Positions 11,522-22,203 of a DNA stretch of 64,000 bases are shown here, piece by piece. The notes beneath the pieces were generated by a model that was given only the letters and a program-made list of their open reading frames with translations, searched no databases and had not been told where the DNA came from. Within the stretch, counting starts at the first letter, position 1. Every line of letters begins with the position of its first letter. The stretch comes from Strigamia acuminata (Eukaryota > Arthropoda > Chilopoda > Geophilomorpha > Linotaeniidae): positions 3,785,087 to 3,849,086 of the forward strand of contig OX442314.1 of the NCBI GenBank assembly GCA_949358305.1, read 5' to 3'. A program made the position numbers and the translations under genes.

Positions 11522-12078
11522 TGTTGGACTTTAGAACCACTTTTGAGTTATTTAAATCATTTTTCGATGTGAAATGGCTTTGAAACGTTTATTTTATCAT
11601 TTATCGGTAATTGTTTCCATTTTCCTGGGTTATTCAGTGTTTATTTAGTGTTTTCATGCTTGTTTGTCAGGAGAATGCATGATACCGGGTTAAATGTACT
11701 CAATACATTAGGTTTCATGCATCCTCTATCTTGTTCTTATGCTTTTCATTATTATTGTTTATAATATCGGCCACCAGATGTCTCTGGCACATTACAAATG
11801 GCCGCTCACACGGGTAGTGTGTTTCCTTGTGTTTGTCCAGTGATTCTGGACCCATTATGTAAGTTTTCTCTTAATAAATGTTATATTTTTGGTTAACTAT
11901 TGTATTTAGTTCGGCACTACACGTTTCTATAAGTGTAGTGCACGCGAATTTGATCGTAAGTCCGCTCAAACTCGCGTACGCGCATCACGCGCATTTGTCC
12001 GCACTTAGAAGTGCGTTTGACTCAGTTTTACGCTTCCTATCGCCTATTTCGGCGATATTTTTGCGCCACACAGCTACA
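11522..12078 (+). repeat. copia A 5' LTR
   Basis: Starts TGTTGGACTTTAGAACC and ends CAGCTACA. An AATAAA lies near 11872. It matches the 3' LTR along its length except for C instead of T near position 16, which implies a young insertion. Confidence 0.92.
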
Positions 12079-12080
12079 AG

Positions 12081-12092
12081 TGGTAGCAGAGG
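12081..12092 (+). promoter_or_regulatory. copia A primer-binding site (initiator Met tRNA)
   Basis: TGGTAGCAGAGG, two bases after the LTR, is complementary to the 3' end of animal initiator methionine tRNA. Copia B has the same site at 23779-23790. Confidence 0.85.
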
Positions 12093-12331
12093 CCTGGAAA
12101 GCCACCAGTGCCTCGTTTTTCCATTAATTTTCCGTGAATTTCGCGATTTTTCGCGATTTTTGCGAAAAAAAATTTTTTTTTCAGATTTTCGACGATTTCC
12201 GGCAGTCAACAACGTCTTTATGACGTTCACAACCCCGGAGTGCGGTCGTAATCGTCGATTTTTGAATTTTTTCAACCTTTTTTCGTGTTTTTCGAGTTAA
12301 AAACACTGTTTTTTTGTGTTTTTCGACTTAA

Positions 12332-13509
12332 CACTGGAAAAAAAAGCAAATTTCCAAACATTTTTAAGTTGAAAATTTATATGGAAAAGTTGAATTTACT
12401 ACGATGAGGAAATTTGTTGGAAATATGTTGGAAATGATTACATATTTCCAAACTTCTGGAAATGTGTAGTAAATCTAGAGATGAAAACTAATATTTCCAA
12501 TAAGTTGTAAATCTTTTGTTCAAAGTGTTATGTTTCCAATCAGTTTTCTTTAAGTTGGAAATGTGTTGTAAATGTATGAAATGAAAATATGTCATTTCAC
12601 AGTGATTATAAAAATAATGTAAAGGCAAGAAAATGCATGAAATTTAAAGGTAACATTTAAACACATGAAATGTAACAGGCACAAGGTAAAATACAGTCAG
12701 GAACATGAAAATTGTATCAATTTTGAACTCTGAACAGAAAATAATGCCTAAAACGAACCAATTTCGAACGTGTGGGCACAATATGGAAACGACCAATCAG
12801 GGCGCAGGGACGAAAAAATACGTGTTTCGTCGATGAAACGTACCGTCGTTAATGAAACAAACAACCGGCTCGCACACTTAAAATACAATATATCTCAAAC
12901 AATAAATACCAAATTGACTGTTAGAGAATTCAAATCAAAACCATTTAACAAAGATTTAGCTATATAACTTATGGGAAGTTACACATTTAATTATCACAAG
13001 TCATGCTAGCCTAGTGGATAGGGTAGTGGTCTTTAGAACAAAGAGTTCCAGGTTCGATTCCAGCAGAGGTCAAGGTAAGAAAACTATAAGATTAAAATAA
13101 ATTTAAATAAAACTGTTAATAAAACATGCAAATTGTGATCTAATCAATGAAAACTAATTGTTGAATGGTGTTTGAAAAAAAAAAATCAAACTGCTTAAAA
13201 AAAAAATTGAGTTTGTGTATTTAAATTTTTCAAAATGGAGGGTAGTAGATTTTTTTATTGGAAATATATTGGAAATATATTGGAAATTTATAGGAAATAT
13301 ATTGTGAAATTTCAAATTTTCACAATTGAAAATGTTTGTAAAGTTATTGTAAAAAAAGTCACGGAAATGGTCTCTTTCCAGATTGTAAATATGTTTGGAA
13401 AAGACTTATTTTCAATTGTTTGTAAATCTAATTTACAAACTTGTAAAATCCATCTACCTATATATTTACAATTCTTTACAAGTGAGTAAATCTGATTTTT
13501 TTTCCAGTG
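12332..13509. mobile_element. CACTG-ended non-autonomous DNA transposon
   Basis: The inverted ends are CACTGGAAAAAAA at the left and TTTTTTTCCAGTG at the right, flanked by a 3-bp TAA at 12329-12331 and 13510-13512. CACTR ends with a 3-bp target fit the EnSpm/CACTA group. Subterminal parts are full of short GGAAAT/ATTTCC and TTGTAAAT motifs in both orientations, as seen for transposase-binding arrays. There is no transposase. A tRNA-like block lies inside at 13000-13072. Since the host copia A is young, this element moved more recently still. Confidence 0.7.
13000..13072 (+). pseudogene. tRNA-like sequence with RNA polymerase III A and B boxes
   Basis: TAGCCTAGTGG at 13007-13017 matches the internal A box, and GGTTCGATTCC near 13051-13061 matches the B box perfectly, with tRNA-like spacing. 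The acceptor and T stems pair poorly, so it is unlikely to be a working tRNA. It may be a tRNA pseudogene or the head of a tRNA-derived SINE captured by the transposon. Confidence 0.6.
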
Positions 13510-14195
13510 TAAAAACACTGCTTTTTGTGCATTTATTGTGCAAGATAGCGACAATTGACCTAGGAAAGGTCTTGTTCTTTTTTTTTCCCTCTAATTTTTC
13601 GTGAATTTCGCGATTTTTCGCGATTTTTGCGGAAATTTCATTTATTTTCAGATTTTTTCGCCGATTTTCATCATTTGTCACGTTCCGACAACGTCTGAGC
13701 GACGTTTTCATCCAGAAACGGGCATAACCCGCTGTCTGCACCCCGGAGTGCGACAGTATCGGCGATTTTCGAGAAGTTTTTCCCGGTTTTCAAAATCGGT
13801 CGGCGATCTTTTGAAGAATTCCGCATTTTTTATGCGCGGTGTGCACAGGGACGTCTGTGCATACAGATTCACCAACTTCTCCTTCTTTTTATTTCAGATT
13901 TCGAATTTATTTGTTAATTTTAAGTTTTTGGAGTGGGTCCCGATTAGTATCGGCACAGCCCTTCGGACATTCCGTCCAAGCTGTGCTTGTATTCTTAGAC
14001 AAGGCTGAGCCCTGCGCCACCTAACATTCCCGCGGCCCCAGGTGGTCATAAAGGACGTTAGGGGGACACTTGTCTAAGGTTCTTAGCCAATTTTAGCATT
14101 GGCTCCCCGTCGAGGTTTTTCCGCTTCTAACAACGTTTAGTGAAGTGCTTCGAGTGAAAAGTGCTCCGATTACGTCTTTAGTGCCTCGAGTGTTT

Positions 14196-17100
14196 ATGCG
14201 TGCTCATTATCGCCATTATCTCCGATTTTCCTCCGGAAAAATGCAGACAGCAAGAGCCAACTTGAATTGGAATCGGTACACGAAGGAAACATCGGCTTTT
14301 GCTATGGACAATCGTGGATGCAATCAATCCCGACCTCCTCGTCCGATTTCGATGGTTCGCTGTTTTAATTGCGGCTTTTTCGGCCACTACGCGAATAAGT
14401 GCCCCCGCCCTCGCAAACAGGGCAAGGAACCGCAACCGGTCGCGTCTCAACAAGGCCGACCCCGCAGTAAGAGCAAACGACGGCAGAATAACAGTTCGCA
14501 GCAATCCGGTGGTCAAAACCGTGATGTTTCTCGTCCCCGAAGGGACGCCGCTTACCTGTTGTCGGCTCCACCGGTGATCGAAGCTCCGGTTGTACATTTT
14601 CTCCAGTCCCACGAATGGATTGTCGATTGTGGGGCCACCGACCACGTTTCGCACGTCAAAGCGTGGTTTACGAACTTTGTTTCCGTTGTCCCGTTCAACA
14701 TCGAGTTAGGCCAGGGCAGTTCGAGGGTCACAGGCAAAGGTGACGTTCCGGTCAAGTCGCTCATCGATGGCTGCGAATGCACCGTATTGCTCCGCGACGT
14801 CTTATTCGCACCTGACTTCGGCGCAAATCTTATCTCGGTTTCTCGGATTGATAAATGCGGACATCACATCCACATTCACAACTCGGAATTGCATACGTAT
14901 GAAACGGACATCAAACTAAGTGTTCTTCGGGCGAAACAGAAGTCTGGACTTTATTTCGTGGATGGGCTCATCTCGCCATTCGCCGCTCCGACTAATGTTT
15001 CGAGTTCGTCTGTTTCATCATCACTTCCGACTCCGACACCGACCACTCTAGTGACGAAGGAAGAGGACTTTCCCGCATTGCCCAAGTCTTCCAACAAGAC
15101 TAAGAAGAAGTCGGCTGACAATATGACCGATTTCCGCTTGCCCGTCTCCTCCAACACCTTGCTTGTCCCTTCACTTTTCCCTACCAGTCCTGCTCCTATT
15201 CCCGGATCCCAACCTCAACAGATCCGGATGTATTCCAATGCCCTCACATCTCCTCCTCCCGTTGCCAAGTCAAACGCAGCATTACCTCCCAAACCAGTTA
15301 ATCCTTCGGTTGCCAACGTCGCAGACGCCACGGGATTGTGGCACGGCAGGCTGGGTCACCTGCATACGAAGGCCATGCGGACTTTAGCGGCTAACTCCCA
15401 GGTTTATGGGCTTGATCCAGCTGCTGTTCGCCAGGAACTTTCCTGCAACACGTGCCGTGTTGCCAAGTCCACGCGTGCTCCACATAAGCCAATTTCCGCG
15501 CCTTCAACCACGAAACCGCTTGAATTGCTTCACATGGACGTCTGGGGCCCGTCGAGACTGCCTTCCATCGGCGGTGCTAATTTTGCCTTCACCATTATCG
15601 ATGACGCCACCAGGTACGCCTGGCTTTTCCCGATCGCCCGTAAATCTGATGTTTTTGCTACGTTTAAAGACTTTGTTTCTCGCGTTGAACGTATTGCTGA
15701 TTGCCGAATTAAAACAATTCGCACCGACCGTGGAGGAGAATTCATTTCGAGGGATTTTGACCGTTTTCTTGCCGACAAGGGTATTGTTGCTCAACGGACC
15801 AATCCCGCATCGCCACAGATGAACGGTGTCGCCGAACGCCTGAACCGGACAATGGGCGACTATCTCCGCTCCATCAACTCCGAAACCGGATTTTCGCACA
15901 CGCTTTGGGCTGAACTTGCCGTGACGTTCACATATATCAAAAACCGCAGTCCGCATTCGAAGCTCAACGACGAAATCCCATACATTTTGTGGCGCCAGCG
16001 TGCTCTTTCCGTCAGACATTTTCGTAAGATTGGTTCCAAGTGCTGGGTACACTTCACCGCACCTGGACGCAACAAACTGGATCCTCGAGCGTGGGAAGGA
16101 TTTCTCGTTGGCTACGCTTCGGGAACTCGAGGGTATCGAGTGTGGAATCCGGCTACGAACACCGTCACCGAATCTGTTCACGTCCAAATCGATGAACGGC
16201 AGAACTTTAAGCGCTCGCCCTTTTATGTTCCAGATCCGGATGACAATGCTCCACCCATGGAGGAGCCTGCTCGTGGCCACACCCCGTCACGTGTCACTTT
16301 TCGTGATAACTTTCCAACTCAGCCTTGGCCTCGTCGACGTCACGATTCGGATAACGACTCTTCTGCTGACAGCAGTGACGAGGATGGTATTGCCAGTCGT
16401 GCTCCCTCCGTCGCTTCGAGTGCTCCGTCTTTCGCTTCATTCGCACCATCTCTTCCTGCAGCTGATGGTCTCATCGCCGCTGCTGACGGCTTAGCTGCTA
16501 CGACTGATGGCTCTGTTACCGACGCTGATGGCTCTGTTACCGTCGCTGATGGCTCCGATAATGTTACGACCATTGCAGGACATGGACAATTTACTCCGAC
16601 CGTACGTTTCACCCGCTTGTCTCATCTACGGCGTTCGATGTCCTACCCATCTCTCCCGGGTCTTGACGACACCGCAGCGATGTCTGAACAGGGTTCAGAT
16701 TTTGACGAAGACCTTCTCGACGAAGCGGCTGCCTTGCCTGTCCGACTTCCGGGTACGCCTAATTTGGCGCCTTTACGCGCTCTTCATTGCCCTTGGAGTT
16801 TTGTTGGCGGCGTTTCGCCCTTCAGCGGATGGAGGAGAGAAGAGCATCTCCGGAAAGATCAGGTTCCGGGGAGGATTAAAGTGGACGTTTATTATTATCC
16901 GGAGCACGGTGTCCGCTTGCGGTCGCACACAGATATCGCCGCTTATTGTTTCGCACACCGGATACCGTATGATGAGTCCGTTTTCTTCTTCGGCAATTTA
17001 GAACACCACATGCCATATGCTCCGCCATCGCCTCCTCGTGTCCACATGTGTTTTCGGGAACCGGCCACATACGCCGAAGCTGTGAAATTGCCCGAAGCAC

Positions 17101-18527
17101 CAAAATGGACCGAAGCAATCGACGAGGAACTTTCGACTTTCAAGCAACGAGACGTTTATAAGGAGGTTCCGAGACCCCCTGACAAGACTGTGCTCGGTTG
17201 CAAATGGATTTTTAAGTTCAAAAGTGACATTACCGGAAAGATTACCCGATATCGTGCTCGACTGGTCGCCCAAGGATTTTGGCAGACAATGGGCGTTGAC
17301 TACGATGAAGTTTTTAGTCCCGTAGTCAATTTTGTCCTAATCCGTTTCTTCTTTTGTCTGCTGGTTATTCTCCTCGGATGGAGGAACACGCACCTCGACG
17401 TGAAATGTGCCTACCTCTACGGCGACCTTGACCACGAGATTTATATGCGGATTCCCGCTGGTGCCACATGTTCCTCGCCCGACAACGTATGGTTGTTGAC
17501 CAAGTCGCTTTACGGTCTTCACCAGTCGGGGCGCATGTGGTACCAGAAACTTAATGAAACATTGACAAAACTTGGATTTCAAAAGTTTCCAGCATGTAAT
17601 TGTGTGTACGCCTACGGACATTCGGCCATTATGCTGGTATACGTCGACGATATTGTTTTATTTTATGCTTCGGAAAACATCAGGGATCGAATACTCAAGC
17701 TGATCACGGGGCCAATCACCAAACTGCTGGGAGTCGAGTTCGAGCGTCGTGACGGGAAAGTCTTTATGACTCAACGCAATTACATTGACAAACTCCTCAA
17801 AAAGTTTAATGTTTCATCTGACGCGCTCATCAAGGTGCCAGTCACACCTGGGACCACGTTAGTCAAGGGACCGCTCACCGACCTTCCGGATTTTCCGTAT
17901 CGATCACTCGTCGGATCTTTATTGTTCCTGGCTTCACGTACTCGCCCCGACATTTTGTACTCGGTGATCGCATTATCGCAGTACAACAACTGCTACACCG
18001 AGAGCCATATCAAGTGTTTGCTGCAGGTCCTTCGTTACGTCGCGAACACGAGCGAGTACGCCATCGAACTTTCGAAATGCGATTCGAGTCAACTGTGGGG
18101 TTGCACAGACGCCTCTTGGGCCTCCGACATCGCTACATCGAGATCATTCGGCGGATACATTGTTTACATCGGAAGTGTGCCCATTGGCTGGAACTGCAAG
18201 AAGCAGACCAGCGTCGCTTGCTCCACAATGGAAGCCGAATTTGTGGCACTTGTCGAAATCGTCAAAGAACTCTATTGGCTCGACAGTATTTATCAAGTGT
18301 TTCCACCTTTACGTCGATTATCGAAACCGATCATATTTTCCGATGCCCTCGCCTCGATTCAGTTCACGAACAACGACATCGAGAACTCGAAAACGAAACA
18401 TATTCGAGTGAAGTTTCACTGGCTTCGTGAGTGGCACATTGCCGGATGTTTCGAACTCCGCAAAATTCCGGGTGAGATAAATGTATCCGACATTTTCACC
18501 AAGTGGCTCAGTTCAGAGCGTCTTTGA
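14196..18527 (+). pseudogene. copia A gag-pol, gag-deleted and RT-damaged
   Basis: Open for about 1443 residues. It holds zinc knuckle CFNCGFFGHYANKC, protease DCGATDH, integrase zinc finger and D,D,E core (MDVWGPS, RTDRGGE, NGVAERLN), RT YVDDI and RNase H CTDASWAS. Against copia B, roughly 200 Gag residues before the knuckle are missing. Eight codons are lost in frame just after the RT active site (near 17705), in the segment that carries the conserved KFD..NLG strand, and a TGA ends the protein early. The start is uncertain: ATGs at 14196 and 14241 are both in frame. Confidence 0.9.
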
Positions 18528-18596
18528 AATTTATTATCTCGGATTTTCGTCTCGAAGTAACTTTTTTTCGATTGTTTAGCACCGACATTTTACATC

Positions 18597-18608
18597 GAAG
18601 GAGGGAAT
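18597..18608 (+). promoter_or_regulatory. copia A polypurine tract
   Basis: GAAGGAGGGAAT lies directly before the 3' LTR and is identical to the copia B tract at 29439-29450. It is the plus-strand primer of reverse transcription. Confidence 0.85.
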
Positions 18609-19165
18609 TGTTGGACTTTAGAATCACTTTTGAGTTATTTAAATCATTTTTCGATGTGAAATGGCTTTGAAACGTTTATTTTATCATTTATCGGTAATTG
18701 TTTCCATTTTCCTGGGTTATTCAGTGTTTATTTAGTGTTTTCATGCTTGTTTGTCAGGAGAATGCATGATACCGGGTTAAATGTACTCAATACATTAGGT
18801 TTCATGCATCCTCTATCTTGTTCTTATGCTTTTCATTATTATTGTTTATAATATCGGCCACCAGATGTCTCTGGCACATTACAAATGGCCGCTCACACGG
18901 GTAGTGTGTTTCCTTGTGTTTGTCCAGTGATTCTGGACCCATTATGTAAGTTTTCTCTTAATAAATGTTATATTTTTGGTTAACTATTGTATTTAGTTCG
19001 GCACTACACGTTTCTATAAGTGTAGTGCACGCGAATTTGATCGTAAGTCCGCTCAAACTCGCGTACGCGCATCACGCGCATTTGTCCGCACTTAGAAGTG
19101 CGTTTGACTCAGTTTTACGCTTCCTATCGCCTATTTCGGCGATATTTTTGCGCCACACAGCTACA
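18609..19165 (+). repeat. copia A 3' LTR
   Basis: 557 bp, the partner of 11522-12078. It is followed by the target duplication GTCCA and then by the rest of gypsy1 ORF3 in frame. Confidence 0.92.
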
Positions 19166-19170
19166 GTCCA

Positions 19171-19427
19171 TTCTCCATGATCGGCTCCTGAGGGCACGAT
19201 TAGCGCCGACGAATCCAATCGAGTTTGCGGCCATGGGATTCTTCAATCCCGCTAATTCTTTGAGAATCCTCCAGGTTTGGCTTCACGTCAACCCTGGAAT
19301 GGTCTCCGGACCAAACGCAGGTCGCGACCTGTGTATCGTCAACGAGCGATCAGATCCGCGAAACAACGCCACGGACATGATGCGCCCGTCGACGCCTGAG
19401 AAGAGTCAGGGCATGGACGAATCTTAA
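19171..19427 (+). CDS. gypsy1 ORF3, C-terminal part
   Basis: Resumes the ORF3 frame exactly after the copia A target duplication and ends TAA at 19425-19427. The segment DRLLRARLAPTNPIE.. WLHVN.. NERSDPRN aligns with the gypsy2 ORF3 segment QRLLRAHRAPVTPTE.. WLHER.. TEHEDPRD. This proves that the two flanks of copia A belong to one gene and that the C-terminal domain is conserved between elements. The tail after the domain is short and hydrophilic. Confidence 0.8.
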
Positions 19428-19462
19428 ATTGGATTCGTTCATTTCTCTCCATGTAAGATTCG

Positions 19463-20440
19463 TCTTAAATGGGGGGATGTGTGGTGATCTCAAATATTTC
19501 ACCAACTTAGAAGATAAATTAATTGTGTCTTCTAATTAATTTGACTGTGGCACACGCCAAGTCAGATCATGTGACGAAGGGGAGGAAACTTCCCTAGGCA
19601 CATATCACCCCAGGTTGGCTGGGGTGAAAACGGTAATTAACCGTTATGGTGCAATATTGGGCAATAATCCTTTGTTGCACCAGTTTCAGCTAATTGCGCA
19701 GATTATCTGCGCAATATTGAAGCGTGCCGGGCTCGCGCCCTAGCTTCAATCGGGACTCTTGACTAAATACACAAACCACAAACATCACTGCTTTTTCCTC
19801 CTCTGAATTAGTATTGATAGTGGACCGTGTATTCCAAGTTTCACCAGCTTGCTTTGTAAAACGTACGAAGCCAGCTATCCTGCTTGAATTAGCCGTCGCT
19901 AATTCCAGCAATCGAACCGAGAAGTTTCCCGAAGTGACGTGAACCATCGCCGTCGCAGCAGCGCGAACTGTTGCCACCGCCATCGAACGCCAGTCGGACG
20001 CCCGTGACCGTGAACCACCGCCGCCGAGCCGTCGTACGAGTTACGGAAGGACCCACGAGAACCATCGTCGCCAGGACCATCGTTCGTGAGTCGTATTACG
20101 AAGACATTTTGTCTTCGAAACAACTTCCAGTTGTCAAGCGCCATCGCCGCGCTTTGTAGCTTGCAACAGTCGTTGCAAGCCCTTCCTTTGTTTTCCCGCT
20201 CATTATTTCGCGACATTGTCGCTTCGTATTACTTTCTTTCATTACTAGTCATTGTATAAAACCGAATAAAGAATATAAAGTGTGATTTTCATCTAATAAA
20301 ACTGTCTCTTTATTTCTTTCTAATTAAATTAACCCTAGATAATTTACGGCCGCCGATTGTAAGTCTTTATAAGCATTCACCTGCGGTTTCCACTTGATTT
20401 AATAGAAATTAAGTGTGAAAAAACCCGGATCGCAGCAATT
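19463..20440 (+). repeat. gypsy1 polypurine tract and 3' LTR
   Basis: A purine tract (AAATGGGGGGATG) ends at 19479. The LTR then starts TGTGGTGATCTC at 19480. A TATA-like TATAAAA lies near 20256, and AATAAA signals near 20263 and 20297. The right end is set by eye near GCAGCA at about 20440, shortly before host exon sequence. No paired LTR is in the window. Small open frames inside are ignored. Confidence 0.6.
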
Positions 20441-20519
20441 TTAATGTTTAAATACTGAATTTTGTTTGTAAATTGTTAAATTTTCTCATATCCATATTGG
20501 TATCAACTGTACTAATTCA

Positions 20520-21091
20520 ATGACTTCACTTTTCAAGGAATGCAATCCAACTAAAAGAACAGCCGAAGCGCTGTGCAACTACGGTAACAAGGTTTTCACT
20601 GAAGACGATGACAAAGTAGATTTAAGACAAAATATTACATTGAATTATTTCTAAAACATTCATATTTTTCAGTTTTCCAAGGTTTTCTGTGGCTGTGCAT
20701 CCGCTTTCTTAGAAACAAACGTAATTTGTAGTCAACACAAACATGTTTGTTCGTATAAACGTTTCCGACTTCTTTGTTTCTTTATTTCTAGGCGGAACTT
20801 TGCAAGGCAGATGACTACGATTTTCCACATTCATCCAAGTGTGGAGCATTATTCAAATCAGTAAGCTAATTAATACTTTCTGCCCTTTTACAAAATGAGC
20901 TAAGTGTTTGCATTTTTCACTTGCTTAGAAATTGTTCAAAGAACAGTGCAGCAAGGCGAACCCTCTCAACGACTTTCTAATAAAGTATCTGTACGTCAAT
21001 TTGTGGAAGGTTTGTGATCAAAAAAGCGAAGCCAAGATATTTAAAGACACAAACAAGATTTTTATGCCAGGTCCAGTTTCTCAAAGTGTAG
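20520..21091 (+). CDS. Small cysteine-containing host gene, exons 1-4
   Basis: Four exons with GT-AG introns of 57-71 nt: 20520-20615, 20673-20720, 20792-20860 and 20929-21091. The first three junctions are phase 0 and the fourth leaves one base. The fifth exon is at 42931-43037 and completes a 160-residue protein with 9 or 10 cysteines and no membrane segment. The ATG at 20520 has a stop upstream in frame. Alternatively, the acceptor-like CTTTTCAAG before GAATGC would make this an internal exon of a gene whose signal peptide lies upstream, beyond the left retroelement block. The family is not recognised. The cysteine pattern suggests a secreted disulfide-bonded protein (inference). Confidence 0.65.
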
Positions 21092-21153
21092 GTAAGAAGT
21101 AATATATATTTATTCCATTTCCTAATAACTAGGAATTTTGGCCTGCTAAGTAT

Positions 21154-22167
21154 TGTCGCGCTCAACTCTAACCGTCGCTAACTCGTGGGTTGATTACTTA
21201 ATTCGACTAACTCACTACCGCTTTGCTCAAGCGGTTTACCCAAAGAAATGATTACACAGATATAAAAGGTAAAATATAATATAGATTTATTCTGCGGGGC
21301 AATGTACAGATATATCTTATATATATATAAAGGGTAAGTAAAAGGTAAATCGGAATGGGTGATGGGAAATGGAAAGGTAAAGGTAAGATGAAAGCTGGCT
21401 GGAATCGGCGAGGTCGTCTGTTGTCTCGTGCGTGTCCAAGATGGCGTCCTCGTTGTGGCAACGTGATGTCGTCTTGGGCCGGCGTGGCAATATGGCGTCC
21501 TCGGCTCGTCTCTGGCTGGTCCTTCGGGCTCACGCTGGTCGGGCGCGAGTGAATGCTTAGTTAAAAGACTTACTTCGGGCTGTTGTCTAGGTTTTTGTGT
21601 GGTGTCCGGCGATCACACAGCGGCGGACTCTTCTGGTTCCCGGCGGTCACACAGCGGCGGGAACGCTCGTCGTGGTTTTACTGCAGTTTAGGCTTGTGCG
21701 ACCGTTTGTCTGCACAACTCGCTAAACTGGAGTGGTTTTTACTATTTCTAGCTGGTGTGCTAAAATAGTGTGGTAATCTTATCTCGCAGGTTACTCTGCG
21801 GAGTTTGACACTGACCAAACGTACTCACGGTAAATTGTCCTTTGTCCTCGGTCAATCCCAGTATTTTTACTTGGGCCTGATCTTGTAGGACGACGGATTT
21901 TACGTGTGTTTCTCGTTTGATGGTTGTGTTGGTTCTGCCCGCTCAGTGCAAGGCACATTCCTTTGCACAAAGCGGGGTTGACAGGTGACCGGAATCACCC
22001 AATGGTGGGGTGGACGAGCCATCCCCACTCCCTCAGGGCAGACGCCTGTCCATTGACTAGATGTCAATGCACTGAGGGAAGGGAGACGCGCTTGCGGCTC
22101 CCCTTACACCCGAAACGAGGTCACGAGAGAAACTCTTCGTTGACCCCGGTCCAGTCGGGTCACAACA
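21154..22167 (-). repeat. gypsy2 3' LTR
   Basis: 1014 bp. On the minus strand it starts TGTTGTGACCCGACTGG and ends GCGCGACA. Open frames in it also occur unchanged in the other LTR and are not genes. Confidence 0.93.
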
Positions 22168-22178
22168 CTTCCCCCTCC
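22168..22178 (-). promoter_or_regulatory. gypsy2 polypurine tract
   Basis: On the minus strand GGAGGGGGAAG sits directly before the 3' LTR. Confidence 0.8.
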
Positions 22179-22203
22179 GAGCTCAGACCGTGGGGCTGAG
22201 CGA

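Larger units (their letters stand above)
12093..14195 (+). other. copia A leader with tandem duplication and transposon insert
   Basis: Untranslated leader. A stretch near 12121-12260 (TTTCGCGATTTTTCGCG.. CCCCGGAGTGCG) recurs in diverged form near 13591-13760, while copia B has it once. Between the copies lies a 1.18-kb DNA transposon. A splice-acceptor-like TTTTTATTTCAG occurs near 13900, and a similar GCCTTTCAG occurs in the copia B leader near 24121. No gag capsid coding remains here. Confidence 0.6.
11522..19165 (+). mobile_element. copia A: recently inserted, defective Ty1/Copia element
   Basis: Two 557-bp LTRs with one base difference seen by eye, an initiator-Met primer site, a polypurine tract, and a 5-bp target duplication GTCCA at 11517-11521 and 19166-19170 fix both ends. 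The order protease, integrase, RT, RNase H is typical of Copia. The copy lacks most of gag, has a diverged tandem repeat of its leader, an 8-codon loss in RT and a premature stop, and carries a DNA transposon in the leader. It interrupts gypsy1 ORF3 in the same orientation. Copia B is its intact relative. Confidence 0.92.
3241..20440 (+). mobile_element. gypsy1: 5'-truncated Ty3/Gypsy element with three later insertions
   Basis: The order is gag C-terminus, protease, reverse transcriptase (RT), RNase H, integrase with a GPY/F-type end, a spliced third gene (ORF3), polypurine tract and 3' LTR. Pol and ORF3 match gypsy2 in domain order and layout. Three later insertions can be cut out to the base: a hAT-like MITE at 4521-5182 and copia A at 11522-19165, each with TSDs, plus element X abutting at 3240. 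A frame break in integrase makes the copy defective. The right end is placed by eye near 20440, because the 5' LTR is not in the window to compare. Confidence 0.75.

Noticed and set aside
9637-11583. A gene starting at 9637 and ending at 11583
   Set aside because: The start would be TTG, and the last residues lie inside the copia A LTR. The true frame opens at the acceptor at 9508 and continues after copia A at 19171.
13000-13072. A functional tRNA gene
   Set aside because: The A and B boxes are good but the acceptor and T stems do not pair well, and the position expected to be the conserved U33 is not T in the best fold.
1340-20440. 1340-3240 and 19480-20440 as the two LTRs of gypsy1
   Set aside because: Their sequences do not match beyond the first few bases, and no primer site follows 3240.
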